DNA of 64,000 nucleotides from DASUPK01 sp963843085 (GTDB taxonomy: Bacteria; Actinomycetota; Thermoleophilia; Solirubrobacterales; 70-9): positions 1,178,001 through 1,242,000 of the forward strand of contig CAWJJG010000011.1 in assembly GCA_963843085.1 (NCBI GenBank), read 5' to 3'. A program made the translations under genes and the position numbers. The notes under the pieces are model-generated. The model did not search any database. It was not told the DNA's origin and worked only from the letters and a program-made list of their open reading frames with translations. Below are positions 52,290 to 61,351 of the stretch, piece by piece (the stretch's first letter is position 1; every line of letters begins with the position of its first letter).

Positions 52290-52381
52290 CGGCCACCAGG
52301 CGCTCCACCTCGGAGCGAAGGGCGAAGCCCGTAGCGACTTATGTTGGGCGGTCGCTTCTGGCCGCGATCTGATGGCGAGCC
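52287..52381 (+). repeat. Intergenic structured repeat element, copy 2 (full)
   Basis: It begins at the treT stop (TAA 52287) and ends with ATGGCGAGCC (52372-52381). Arm A is CGGCCA (52290-52295) and arm A' TGGCCG (52359-52364); hairpin C is CGCTCC-ACCTC-GGAGCG, hairpin D GGGC-GAA-GCCC. Compared with copy 1, both sides of the closing arm changed together (CGGCTGC/GCAGCCG to CGGCCA/TGGCCG). Arm B is less regular here. The terminal ATG is in frame with OtsA. Confidence 0.9.
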
Positions 52382-52419
52382 CTGCAGGGGCTCGAGGCGC
52401 GCCGACTAAAGTGGGGCGC

Positions 52420-53892
52420 GTGCCGGATACCCACCCTCTGACGATCGTCTCGAACCGCGGGCCTGCGGAGTTCGGTGTGGATGGCAGCGGCAATCGCATC
52501 GTCCACCGCGGCGGCGGCGGCCTCGTCACGGCCCTCTCGGGGCTCGTGTCCCACCGCAACGCGCTCTGGATCGCCTCCGCAATGACGGAGGAGGACGTGG
52601 TCGTCGCCAGCGAGAACGACGGGCCGACGCAGATCGAGCTGGACGGGATCTCCTACGACGTGCAGATGGTCGCCTCGAACCCGGCTGCCTACGACCGCTT
52701 CTACAACGTGATCGCGAACCCGATCCTCTGGTTCATCCAGCACTACCTCTGGGACCTCTCGAACGCCCCGGACATCCGGCAGGCCGAGGTGGACGCGTGG
52801 GAGGAGGGCTACAAGGTCGTCAACGACGACATCGCCGACTGCGTGATCCGGGCGATCGAGGGCCAGGAGAGCCCGGTGGTGATGCTCCACGACTACCACC
52901 TCTACACCTGCCCCGGCCTGGTCCGGAAGGCGCGCCCCGACGCCTTCCTCCATTACTTCGTCCACATCCCGTGGTCCCAGCCGGACTCATGGCGGATCCT
53001 CCCCAACCGCTGGCGGGAGGAGATCTACCTGAGCATGCTCTCCAACGACATCATCGGCTTCCACACGACGGCTTACTGCCGCAACTTCCTCCAGTGCTGC
53101 CGGGAGCTGATGGAGCTCGAGACGGACTACGAGCGCATGTCGGTCACCTACGAGGGACGCGAGATCTGGGTCCGTGCCTACCCGCTCTCGATCGACACCC
53201 AGCGGCTCTACCGCGCGGCCGAGTCCGCGGACGTGGCTTTCTACGAGAAGGAGCTGCTGCGCCGCCGGCGCGACCACCTGATCATCCGGGTGGACCGCGC
53301 AGACCTCTCGAAGAACGTCCTGCGCGGTTTCACCGCCTTCGACGTCTTCCTGGAGCAGCACCCCGAGTTCCGCGAGAAGGTCACCTTCATCGCCCACCTG
53401 CAGCCCTCACGTCAGGACGTGCCCGAGTACGCCGAGTACCTGGAGCGGATCGAGGCACTGGTCGCGGTCGTCAACCACCGCCACGGCACGACCGACTGGA
53501 TGCCGATCGACCTGCGCATCTACGAGAACTTCCACGAGGCCGTCGCCCGCTACAAGCACTTCGACCTCCTGATGGTGAACTCGCTCTTCGACGGGATGAA
53601 CCTCGTCGCCAAGGAGGCACCGGCGGTCAACACCCGCGATGGAGTCGTGATGCTCTCCGAGAACACGGGCGCGCACGAGGAGCTCGGCGACTGCGCCCTC
53701 TCGGTCAACCCGTTCGACATCCAGGAGCAGGCCGACCAGATCCACCGCGCGCTCACCATGAATCCCGAAGAGCGCGCGCTCAGGGCCCGCCGGCTCAAGG
53801 AGATCATCACGGAGCGCGACCCGGGCGACTGGGTCGACGAGCAGCTCGCCGACATCCGCGCGAAGCGGGCGCCGGCCGAGGTTTCCCCATAG
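52420..53892 (+). CDS. otsA: Trehalose-6-phosphate synthase (GT20)
   Basis: 490 residues from the GTG at 52420; in-frame alternatives are GTG 52411 and the repeat-derived ATG 52372 (506 residues). GT20 landmarks: LTIVSNRGPAEFGVDGSG, GGGGLVTALSGLV, MLHDYHLYTCPGLVRK, FVHIPWSQPDSWRILP, RVDRADLSKNVLRGF and LFDGMNLVAKEAPAVN. It makes trehalose-6-phosphate from UDP- or other NDP-glucose and glucose-6-phosphate. No otsB phosphatase is adjacent; the IMPase-like or another phosphatase would have to finish the route (inference). The start at PDTHPLTIV begins the fold at once. Confidence 0.93.
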   Translation: MPDTHPLTIVSNRGPAEFGVDGSGNRIVHRGGGGLVTALSGLVSHRNALWIASAMTEEDVVVASENDGPTQIELDGISYDVQMVASNPAAYDRFYNVIANPILWFIQHYLWDLSNAPDIRQAEVDAWEEGYKVVNDDIADCVIRAIEGQESPVVMLHDYHLYTCPGLVRKARPDAFLHYFVHIPWSQPDSWRILPNRWREEIYLSMLSNDIIGFHTTAYCRNFLQCCRELMELETDYERMSVTYEGREIWVRAYPLSIDTQRLYRAAESADVAFYEKELLRRRRDHLIIRVDRADLSKNVLRGFTAFDVFLEQHPEFREKVTFIAHLQPSRQDVPEYAEYLERIEALVAVVNHRHGTTDWMPIDLRIYENFHEAVARYKHFDLLMVNSLFDGMNLVAKEAPAVNTRDGVVMLSENTGAHEELGDCALSVNPFDIQEQADQIHRALTMNPEERALRARRLKEIITERDPGDWVDEQLADIRAKRAPAEVSP

Positions 53893-53911
53893 CCGCGACC
53901 GCAGACGCTCG

Positions 53912-54328
53912 CTAGCGCTCGAAGCCGAACCGCTCAGCGCTGGGCGGCGCATACAAGGCCGGCGGCACGTACACCGGCGATGAAGGAGTCGAGGTGGGCG
54001 GACCGCTCGGTGTGCCGGGATTGTGCCGTCGGTGGGCGGTGTGCCGGTGTTTCGTGGCCATCGTCGCCCGGCGGGGCTGGTTCTTTCCGCCATGCGAAAA
54101 CAACTCGCCCGGACGGCCTGGGTCGGCCTTCGGTGGGGGGTTCGGAGGGGCTGACTCCGCAGTCGTCTCGACCCCCGCCGGGCGAGGCGGAAGGCCGACG
54201 TCCGCGGGTACGGGAGGCGGCTTGTCCGAGCCGAGCAGCGCGGGCAGCGCGGCGATTCCGGCAATCGCCGCGGCCGCGATTGCGACGGCCTTCCCCACGC
54301 TCGCCCACCTGATCTGCCTGCCGGACAC
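53912..54328 (-). CDS. Pro-rich single-pass membrane protein
   Basis: 138 residues: a short charged start, one membrane helix (VGKAVAIAAAAIAGIAALPALLG), then a long disordered Pro/Thr/Ser-rich and His/Arg-containing region (SAPPNPPPKADPGRP; MATKHRHTAHRRHNPG; PSGPPTSTPSSP). No family is recognised. The helix plus extended tail would suit a cell-envelope protein with an extracytoplasmic tail. Convergent with otsA (19 bases) and divergent from rpsF (49 bases). The low-complexity sequence lowers certainty. Confidence 0.6.
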   Translation of the reverse strand: MSGRQIRWASVGKAVAIAAAAIAGIAALPALLGSDKPPPVPADVGLPPRPAGVETTAESAPPNPPPKADPGRPGELFSHGGKNQPRRATMATKHRHTAHRRHNPGTPSGPPTSTPSSPVYVPPALYAPPSAERFGFER

Positions 54329-54377
54329 CCCGCCTTGAGGGCACGCAGGCGAACGTTCTCCCCTATAGTCGCCCGCC

Positions 54378-54767
54378 GTGAACCGCCACTACGAACTCGT
54401 ACTGATGCTCGACCCCGAGGCCGCCGACGAGGCCCGCGAGAAGGTCGCGGGCGACGTCAAGCAGGCGATCGAGGGCGCGGGCACGCTGGACAAGGCCGAC
54501 GTCTGGGGCCTGCGCAAGCTCGCGTACGAAATCAAGCGGCGCAACGAAGCCGACTACCGCTTCTTCCGCTTCCAGGGCGAGCCGCAGCTGCTCGAGCGGC
54601 TCGATCACAACCTGAAGATCACCGACGGCGTCCTGCGCTTTCGGATCTTCAAGGTCGATCCCGACTCGCCGGCGAACCCGCCGCCCGCCATTGAGCGGCC
54701 CATGGCGATCGAGGGTGCTCGCCCCGACCGCGAAGACCGTCCGCGCCGTGGGCGCCGCGACGAGTAG
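54378..54767 (+). CDS. rpsF: 30S ribosomal protein S6
   Basis: 129 residues from GTG: NRHYELVLMLDPEAADEARE, then VWGLRKLAYEIKRRNEADYRFFRF and LKITDGVLRFRIFKVD. The C-terminal tail is Pro/Arg-rich. S6 binds 16S rRNA and S18 in the small subunit. First gene of the conserved cluster rpsF-ssb-rpsR-rplI. Confidence 0.97.
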   Translation: MNRHYELVLMLDPEAADEAREKVAGDVKQAIEGAGTLDKADVWGLRKLAYEIKRRNEADYRFFRFQGEPQLLERLDHNLKITDGVLRFRIFKVDPDSPANPPPAIERPMAIEGARPDREDRPRRGRRDE

Positions 54768-54880
54768 CGGCGCCCCTCGTTCCGCAGTTTCCGGCCTTTC
54801 TTCCCGACCGGGGGGAGAACCGACCGTGCGGCGACCTAAGATCGATGTTCAGGAATCGATAGAGAAGAGGAGTTGATCCA

Positions 54881-55351
54881 GTGGCGGGTTCGAACATCAA
54901 CACGGTCGTAATCACCGGAAACCTCACCAAGGATCCCGAGCTGCGCTCGACGCCCGGCGGGACCTCCGTCTGCAAGCTTCGCGTGGCCGTCAACAGCCGC
55001 CGCAAGGACGGGCAGAGCGGCGAGTGGGTCGACAAGCCGAACTACTTCGACGTCACCGTCTGGGGCGCGCAGGGCGAGAACTGCGCCAACTACCTCTCCA
55101 AGGGCCGCCCGGTCGCCGTCGAGGGACGGCTCGACTGGCGCGAGTGGGAGGCGCAGGACGGCTCCAAGCGCCAGGCGGTCGAGATCATCGCCAACAGCGT
55201 CCAGTTCCTGGGGTCGCGCTCGGACAACGCCGCCGGCGGTGGCGGCAACGGAACGTTCCAGCCGAGCTCAGACGTGCCGGCCGACACCTCGGACTTCGAG
55301 GGCGCGACCGTGAGCGCGGGCGGCGGCTCCGACGACGACATCCCCTTCTAG
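54881..55351 (+). CDS. ssb: Single-stranded DNA-binding protein
   Basis: 156 residues from GTG preceded by GAAGAGGAG. The OB-fold has NTVVITGNLTKDPELRSTPGG, CKLRVAVNSRRKDGQSGEW, NYFDVTVWGAQGENCANYL and GRPVAVEGRLDWREWE. A Gly-rich linker ends in the conserved acidic tip DDDIPF, which docks DNA-replication partners. The stop is immediately followed by a repeat element and then rpsR. Confidence 0.97.
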   Translation: MAGSNINTVVITGNLTKDPELRSTPGGTSVCKLRVAVNSRRKDGQSGEWVDKPNYFDVTVWGAQGENCANYLSKGRPVAVEGRLDWREWEAQDGSKRQAVEIIANSVQFLGSRSDNAAGGGGNGTFQPSSDVPADTSDFEGATVSAGGGSDDDIPF

Positions 55352-55452
55352 CGGCCACCAGGCCGCTCTCCTTCGGAGCGAAGGGCGAAGCCCGTAGCGA
55401 CTTAAGGTGGGCGGCCGCTTGTGGCCGCGACCTAATGGCGAAGCCGGATCGC
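55349..55452 (+). repeat. Intergenic structured repeat element, copy 3 (full)
   Basis: It starts at the ssb stop (TAG 55349) and ends with ATGGCGAAGCCGGATCGC (55435-55452). Arm A CGGCCAC (55352-55358), arm B GGCCGC (55361-55366), hairpin C CGCTC/GAGCG, hairpin D GGGC-GAA-GCCC (55383-55393), arm B' GCGGCC (55411-55416), arm A' GTGGCCG (55421-55427). Both arms pair perfectly. Relative to copy 1 the A and B helices changed on both sides (compensatory). The terminal ATG is out of frame with rpsR, 35 bases upstream of its start. Confidence 0.92.
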
Positions 55453-55469
55453 TATCCTCCGCCGACTTC

Positions 55470-55739
55470 ATGGCTCGTCAGCAGAGACAGCAGACCCCGA
55501 CCGGCAACCGCAGGCGCCGCGGCCCGGCAGATCGTGGTCGCCCGCGGAAGTACACGCGCCTCAACGTCGAGGCGATCGACTACAAGGACCTGAACCTGCT
55601 GCGGCGATTCATCTCCGATCGCGGCAAGACCCGCTCCCGTCGTGTCACCGGTCTCTCCCGGAAGCACCAGCAGCAGCTCACGCTGGCCGTGAAGCGCGCC
55701 CGTGAGCTCGCCATGCTGCCCTACGTCGGCGAGCGTTAG
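55470..55739 (+). CDS. rpsR: 30S ribosomal protein S18
   Basis: 89 residues from the ATG at 55470: RRRRGPADRGRPRKYTRLNVEAIDYKDLNLL is the usual N-terminal extension, then RRFISDRGKTRSRRVTGLSRKHQQQL and ARELAMLPYVGER. S18 pairs with S6 in the 30S platform. The upstream in-frame extension to 55407 runs into the repeat and is not expected to be translated. Confidence 0.97.
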   Translation: MARQQRQQTPTGNRRRRGPADRGRPRKYTRLNVEAIDYKDLNLLRRFISDRGKTRSRRVTGLSRKHQQQLTLAVKRARELAMLPYVGER

Positions 55740-55743
55740 GCCG

Positions 55744-56199
55744 ATGGCCCAGGCGGTCCTGCTCAAGGATGTCGAGGGACTCGGCGAGGCCGGCACGGCC
55801 ATCGACGTCTCTCCCGGCTACCTGCGCAACTACCTCGTGCCCCGCAAGCTGGCCCAGCCGGCGACGAAGGGCGCCCTCGAGGAGGCCCAGCGGAGGCGGG
55901 AGCGTGAGGAGCTGGCCGAGAAGCAGGCCGCCGAGCGCGCCGGCGAGACTTCCGCGTTGCTCTCGAAGACCGTCCTGACGATCAACCACCGCGCCGGGGA
56001 GGACGGCAAGCTCTTCGGCTCCGTCACCTCGGCCGAGATCGCCGAGGCGATCCAGGCCGCGCGGAGCCTCAAGATCGACCGCAAGAAGATCCGCCTCGAG
56101 GAGCCGATCCGCGAGACCGGCACCTACATGGTCGAGGTCGAGGTCGGCGGTGGAGCCACCGCCTCGGTGAAGACGATCGTCGCGGAAGCGAAGGAGTAG
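55744..56199 (+). CDS. rplI: 50S ribosomal protein L9
   Basis: 151 residues from the ATG at 55744, four bases after rpsR: QAVLLKDVEGLGEAGTAIDV, then GYLRNYLVPRKLAQPATKGA, the long connecting helix (RREREELAEKQAAE), and the C-terminal domain (KLFGSVTSAEIAEAI; EVEVGGGATASVK). L9 binds 23S rRNA and spans subunits. Followed by a stem-loop at 56223. Confidence 0.97.
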   Translation: MAQAVLLKDVEGLGEAGTAIDVSPGYLRNYLVPRKLAQPATKGALEEAQRRREREELAEKQAAERAGETSALLSKTVLTINHRAGEDGKLFGSVTSAEIAEAIQAARSLKIDRKKIRLEEPIRETGTYMVEVEVGGGATASVKTIVAEAKE

Positions 56200-56222
56200 G
56201 GCGCAAAAACCGTCCTTCTTCG

Positions 56223-56243
56223 CCAGGCACGATTCGTGCCTGG
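56223..56243 (+). terminator. Stem-loop between rplI and dnaB
   Basis: CCAGGCACGA-T-TCGTGCCTGG is a perfect 10-bp inverted repeat with a single central base. It lies 24 bases after the rplI stop and has no U-tract, so it is either a weak intrinsic terminator or an RNA-stability element separating the ribosomal genes from dnaB. Confidence 0.55.
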
Positions 56244-56424
56244 AATACGGCGACCGCAAATAGCCACAACTTGCGTGCGGGCGCTCGCCGCCTGTGATTT
56301 TCTAGCCAGGCTCGTGCGGATCTAGTTCCAGATGGGGCACACGGGAATCCGCCGGGCCCGTATCCAGACTGGAGAGAGTCTCGGCCGCCAGGTCGAGCGA
56401 TCGCCTGCGCAAACCGAGGAGCAC

Positions 56425-57873
56425 TTGGCCACCAACGGAACACCGACCATCGTCCCGCCCCAGAACCTGGAGGCCGAGGAGTCCGTTCTGGGCGCGATGC
56501 TGGTCTCAGAGTCGACGATCGAGCCGGTCATGCTCGACGTCCATCTGCGCGCCGACGACTTCTACCGCGACCGCCACCGGACCATCTACGAGGCCATCAT
56601 CGGCCTCAACGAGAACGCGGAGCCGGTCGACGTCCTGACGGTCTCGGAGGCGCTCGCGCAGCGCGGCCAGCTGGATGCGATCGGCGGCCGCGACGTGGTC
56701 GCCAGCCTGGCGGCCAAGGTCCCGGCCCCGGGCAGCGCCAAGCACTACGCGCAGATCGTCAAGCAGAACTCGCTGATGCGCCGCCTCGACCTGGCGGCGA
56801 AGCGGATCCAGCAATCGATCATCGAGCGGGATGGCGAGCCCAGGGCGCTGGTCGAGAACGCCGAGCGGCTGCTCTTCCAGGTCGCCAACGAGCAGCAGGC
56901 CGACGACTTCCGCCAGATCAGCGAGATCCTCCACGACGAGATCGACAAGCTCGAGAAGCTCGCGAGCGGCGACTCCGAGATCACCGGCACGCCCTCGGGC
57001 TTCCGCGACCTCGACGACAAGACCGGCGGTTTCCAGCCCGGCAACCTGATCGTGATCGCGGCCCGGCCGGCGATGGGCAAGTCGACCCTCGTCTGCGACT
57101 TCGCGCAGAACATCGCGATGAAGCACAACAAGCCGGTCGCCCTCTTCTCGCTGGAGATGTCGGAGATGGAGCTCGCCCACCGCTTCATCGGCTCCCAGTC
57201 GCGGATTTCCTCGGACCGTCTCCGCAAGGGCAAGGTCGCGCAGAAGGACTGGCCGAAGGTCGTCAAGGCCTGCAACCAGCTCGAGTCGGCGCCGCTCTGG
57301 ATCGACGACTCCTCGGACCTCGGCCTGCTCGAGCTGCGCGCCAAGGCCCGCCGCCTCCATGCCCAGGAGCGCGGCCGCGGCCACGACGGGCTCGGCCTCG
57401 TGATCGTCGACTACATGCAGCTGATGCGAAGCGATGACTCTCACGCCAATCGCGTCGAGCAGGTCGCGCAGTTCAGCCGCGGGCTGAAGATCCTCGCCCG
57501 CGAGCTCGCCGTTCCCGTGATCGCCATCTCCCAGCTCTCCCGCGCTCCCGAGCAGCGCCCCGACAAGCGGCCGATCCTCTCCGACCTGCGCGAGTCCGGC
57601 GCGATCGAGCAGGACGCGGACCTCGTCGGCTTCCTCTACCGCGATGACTACTACAACGCCGACTCCGAGGATCCCGGCGGAGCCGAGCTGATCCTCGCCA
57701 AGCACCGCAACGGGCCCGTCGGCACCGTCCGGCTGGTCTTCCTGGAGCATTACCCGAAGTTCGCCGACCGGGCGCGCGAGGACCGCCCGGTCGAGCAGCC
57801 CGCGGGGGCTGCGCCGCCGGTCACGGACATCGGCACAGAGGGCGATCAGTTCGCGGACGCCGAGGAGCTCTAG
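56425..57873 (+). CDS. dnaB: Replicative DNA helicase DnaB
   Basis: 482 residues from the TTG at 56425, preceded by GAGGAG; the ATG at 56332 would add 31 atypical residues. The N-terminal domain has PPQNLEAEESVLGAML and RTIYEAIIGL. The C-terminal RecA-like motor has Walker A ARPAMGKSTLVCDFA, LFSLEMSEMELAHRFIGSQ, Walker B LVIVDYMQLM, the arginine-rich loop and VIAISQLSRAPEQRPDKRP, then SGAIEQDADLVGFLYRD. It unwinds DNA at the replication fork. The next gene is a DnaC-like loader. Confidence 0.96.
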   Translation: MATNGTPTIVPPQNLEAEESVLGAMLVSESTIEPVMLDVHLRADDFYRDRHRTIYEAIIGLNENAEPVDVLTVSEALAQRGQLDAIGGRDVVASLAAKVPAPGSAKHYAQIVKQNSLMRRLDLAAKRIQQSIIERDGEPRALVENAERLLFQVANEQQADDFRQISEILHDEIDKLEKLASGDSEITGTPSGFRDLDDKTGGFQPGNLIVIAARPAMGKSTLVCDFAQNIAMKHNKPVALFSLEMSEMELAHRFIGSQSRISSDRLRKGKVAQKDWPKVVKACNQLESAPLWIDDSSDLGLLELRAKARRLHAQERGRGHDGLGLVIVDYMQLMRSDDSHANRVEQVAQFSRGLKILARELAVPVIAISQLSRAPEQRPDKRPILSDLRESGAIEQDADLVGFLYRDDYYNADSEDPGGAELILAKHRNGPVGTVRLVFLEHYPKFADRAREDRPVEQPAGAAPPVTDIGTEGDQFADAEEL

Positions 57874-58662
57874 GTGGCGATCAACTCTCCCTCGAGCGAC
57901 CGCGAGCCCTGCCGCCTCGGCATCTGCGACGGCTCCGGCTGGATCCTCGGACCCGAGGACGTGGCCCGTCCCTGCGACTGCCGCTCGAAGATGGTCGCGA
58001 AGGCCCGCCTGCGCGGAATCGACTCGGTGATCCCCGCCAAGTACCGGGGCGTCTCCTTCGACCGGCCACCTGTGACGAAGATCGATGAGTTCGTGGTCAG
58101 GCGTGTCCGCAACTTCTGCGAGGAGATCGACGAGAACCTCGACACCGGGCGCGGAATGTGGTTCTTCGGAAGTTCCGGGACCGGCAAGACGACCCTCGCG
58201 ATGCTGATCTCGCGCATAGCTCTCGACGCGGGGCGCTCCGTCGCCATCTACTCGCTCCCCAAGCTCTTGAGCCGAATTCGCCAGACCTACGATGCCGAGG
58301 CCGGAGAGCAGTCCTACTCGCAGCTCTTCGAAAGGCTCGCGACGGTCGACCTGCTCCATCTCGACGATCTCGGGACAGAGAAGCAGACGGACTGGGTGCT
58401 CGAGCAGCTCTATGCCCTGATCAACGAGCGCTACGAGCGCCAGCACTCCTTGATCGTCACGAGCAACTTCGAGGACGACGAGCTGGAGAAGCAGCTCGGC
58501 ACCCGGATCGTCTCCCGACTGATCGAGATGTGCGGAGACCCGGTCCTCCTCTTCGACGAGGATCGCCGCATGCGCGTCTCCGCGGACGTCCCCGGCTCAC
58601 TCGGGGACAGCGCCGTCGGTGGCGGCGGGATCGCGGGCAGGCTCGGCCCGCTCGACCACTAG
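57874..58662 (+). CDS. DnaC/DnaI-like helicase loader ATPase with zinc motif
   Basis: 262 residues from the GTG that follows the dnaB stop directly. The N-terminus carries cysteines (PCRLGICDGSGW; RPCDCRSKM) that could bind zinc, as in DnaI. The AAA+ domain has Walker A GSSGTGKTT (residues about 99-107), Walker B LLHLDDLGTEKQTDW, sensor segment IVTSNFEDDELEK and arginine finger GTRIVSRLIEM. Its position next to dnaB makes loading of DnaB onto DNA the obvious role. Several actinobacteria are known to use DciA instead, so a DnaC-type loader here is notable. Confidence 0.88.
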   Translation: MAINSPSSDREPCRLGICDGSGWILGPEDVARPCDCRSKMVAKARLRGIDSVIPAKYRGVSFDRPPVTKIDEFVVRRVRNFCEEIDENLDTGRGMWFFGSSGTGKTTLAMLISRIALDAGRSVAIYSLPKLLSRIRQTYDAEAGEQSYSQLFERLATVDLLHLDDLGTEKQTDWVLEQLYALINERYERQHSLIVTSNFEDDELEKQLGTRIVSRLIEMCGDPVLLFDEDRRMRVSADVPGSLGDSAVGGGGIAGRLGPLDH

Positions 58663-58695
58663 CCGCCACCAGGTCGATGGCGAAGCGGGATCGCC
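58660..58695 (+). repeat. Intergenic repeat element, copy 4 (short form)
   Basis: Starts at the stop TAG of the loader gene, keeps the left end CCGCCACCAGG (58663-58673) and the right end ATGGCGAAGCGGGATCGC (58677-58694) but lacks the core of about 60 bases with hairpins C and D and arms B, B', A'. It looks like an internal deletion or a miniature version. It ends 25 bases upstream of the purA start. Confidence 0.7.
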
Positions 58696-58719
58696 GCCAA
58701 CCTCCTCATAATCCTTGTC

Positions 58720-60026
<1,307 letters not shown>

Positions 60027-60030
<4 letters not shown>

Positions 60031-60731
60031 GCCAGCGCGCCGGTGCTGGCGATCTCGTGCGTATCCAGCTGGGGGATCAGGCCCTCGGCGACGCCCCGCT
60101 CCTCGCCGCGGCGGAGCATGCGCATGCCGAGGATCGTCGCGGCCAGAGTGGCCGTGACACCGAGGCTCACCTGCACGCTGAGCAGACCCTGGCGGGTCCA
60201 GTAGACGTCCCGGAGGTCGAGCAGCAGAGCGGCCTCGTCCATGGTGAGCCCCATGCCGACGCCGAACGGAACCGCCAGCGCGGACTCGACACGCTCGTTC
60301 CGGGTGGTGAGCGCACCGATCCCAGAGCCGAAGGCGAGCACGATGCCGGGGACGAAGTGGTGGATGTGCCGGCCACTGACGTGGATGTCCCCCGCGGGCC
60401 ACCAGGACTGGCGAATCCCCCAGGTCGCCAGCCGTGCGAAGGCGAACGCCCCCAGGAATCCCTGGAGGATGTTGAAGAGGATCGTCTCGTGGTGGGGGGT
60501 CGCGATGATTCCGCGCCGCGCCACGGCGAGGGTGTCCCGGGTCGCCTGTCCGGCGGCGTCAACCAGCGTCTCGGGGGTCTCCGCGTCCCTGCTCTCGCGC
60601 CGCCGACGGGCCATCCGCAGCGCCTCGCCGCTGACGAGCGTCCCGAGCGCTCCGGCGGCGAACACCGCCAGGCCCACCGTTACCCGGTCCGCCCGGCGCT
60701 CGCCTCGCCTCCTTCTGGTCAGCCTTCGCAC
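60027..60731 (-). CDS. Integral membrane protein of unknown function (HIHHF motif)
   Basis: 234 residues from the GTG at 60731 (no ATG is available near the start). About five hydrophobic segments are seen: FAAGALGTLVSGEALR, ILQGFLGAFAFARLATWG, GIVLAFGSGIGALT, ALAVPFGVGMGLTMDEAALLL and VSLGVTATLAATILG. Between the second and third is IHVSGRHIHHFVPG, a His-rich motif that could bind a metal. No assigned function. Convergent with purA. Confidence 0.78.
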
Positions 60732-60854
60732 GCTGGGGGATGCTAGCCCGGTCAGGCTCGGCACCTCGGAAATAGGGCAGGAATGCCGCTTGTGAAGCCA
60801 GATCAGCAGTTTCCACTGACACGTGGATCCACCCCGCGCAATAGAGTGCCCTTC

Positions 60855-60953
60855 ATGCGGAGGCTGCTCACTTCCCCCGTGAACGTCGGCGTCAGCGCCG
60901 CCCGGCACGTGCTCTGGTACCTGAGCTACCACGCAGGTCCCCGCCAGCCCTAG
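60855..60953 (+). CDS. Possible 32-residue basic small protein
   Basis: An ATG at 60855 opens a frame of 32 residues (RRLLTSPVNVGVSAARHVLWY) ending at TAG directly before the glsB-like ATG. It is too short to judge by composition. The tight abutment with the next gene, and an overlap-like arrangement used elsewhere in the window, are the only support. Confidence 0.25.
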   Translation: MRRLLTSPVNVGVSAARHVLWYLSYHAGPRQP

Positions 60954-61208
60954 ATGGGAATCATCGCCTGGATCATCCTGGGACTCTTCGCGGGCACGAT
61001 CGCGCGCGCCGTGATTCCCGGGCGGACCGAGCCAGGTGGCTGCGTCGGCACAACGGCCGTCGGCATCCTCGGCGCCCTGCTCGGCGGCTTCCTGGCGAGC
61101 GCCCTCAACGTCGGCCACATCCACGACTTCTTCGATCTCGGAACCTGGCTGATCGCGATCGCCGGGTCGGTCATCCTGCTGCTGATCATCCGCGCGATCG
61201 CTCGCTGA
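60954..61208 (+). CDS. GlsB/YeaQ/YmgE-family stress membrane protein
   Basis: 84 residues with three hydrophobic helices and the family's Gly-rich central part: MGIIAWIILGLFAGTIARAV, GGCVGTTAVGILGALLGGFLA, then TWLIAIAGSVILLLIIRA. These small membrane proteins are often induced by acid or general stress. The cysteine in GGCVGT is seen in the actinobacterial members. Starts directly after the small basic frame. Confidence 0.9.
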   Translation: MGIIAWIILGLFAGTIARAVIPGRTEPGGCVGTTAVGILGALLGGFLASALNVGHIHDFFDLGTWLIAIAGSVILLLIIRAIAR

Positions 61209-61340
61209 GCACAGTAGCTCGAGCGCGAAGCCAATCGTCTGACTCGTTCTCCTCGGCGCGGCCTGCCCTTCGCACCTTTACCCCATCGGCCGGGTTACAA
61301 GCTGTACCAAGAATCGGAAGCGCAAGAGAAAGCGCAAGAC

Positions 61341-61346
61341 AAGGAG
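61341..61346 (+). promoter_or_regulatory. Ribosome binding site AAGGAG
   Basis: AAGGAG lies 5 bases before the ATG at 61352 and chooses it over the in-frame GTG at 61346. Confidence 0.6.
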
Positions 61347-61351
61347 TGACT

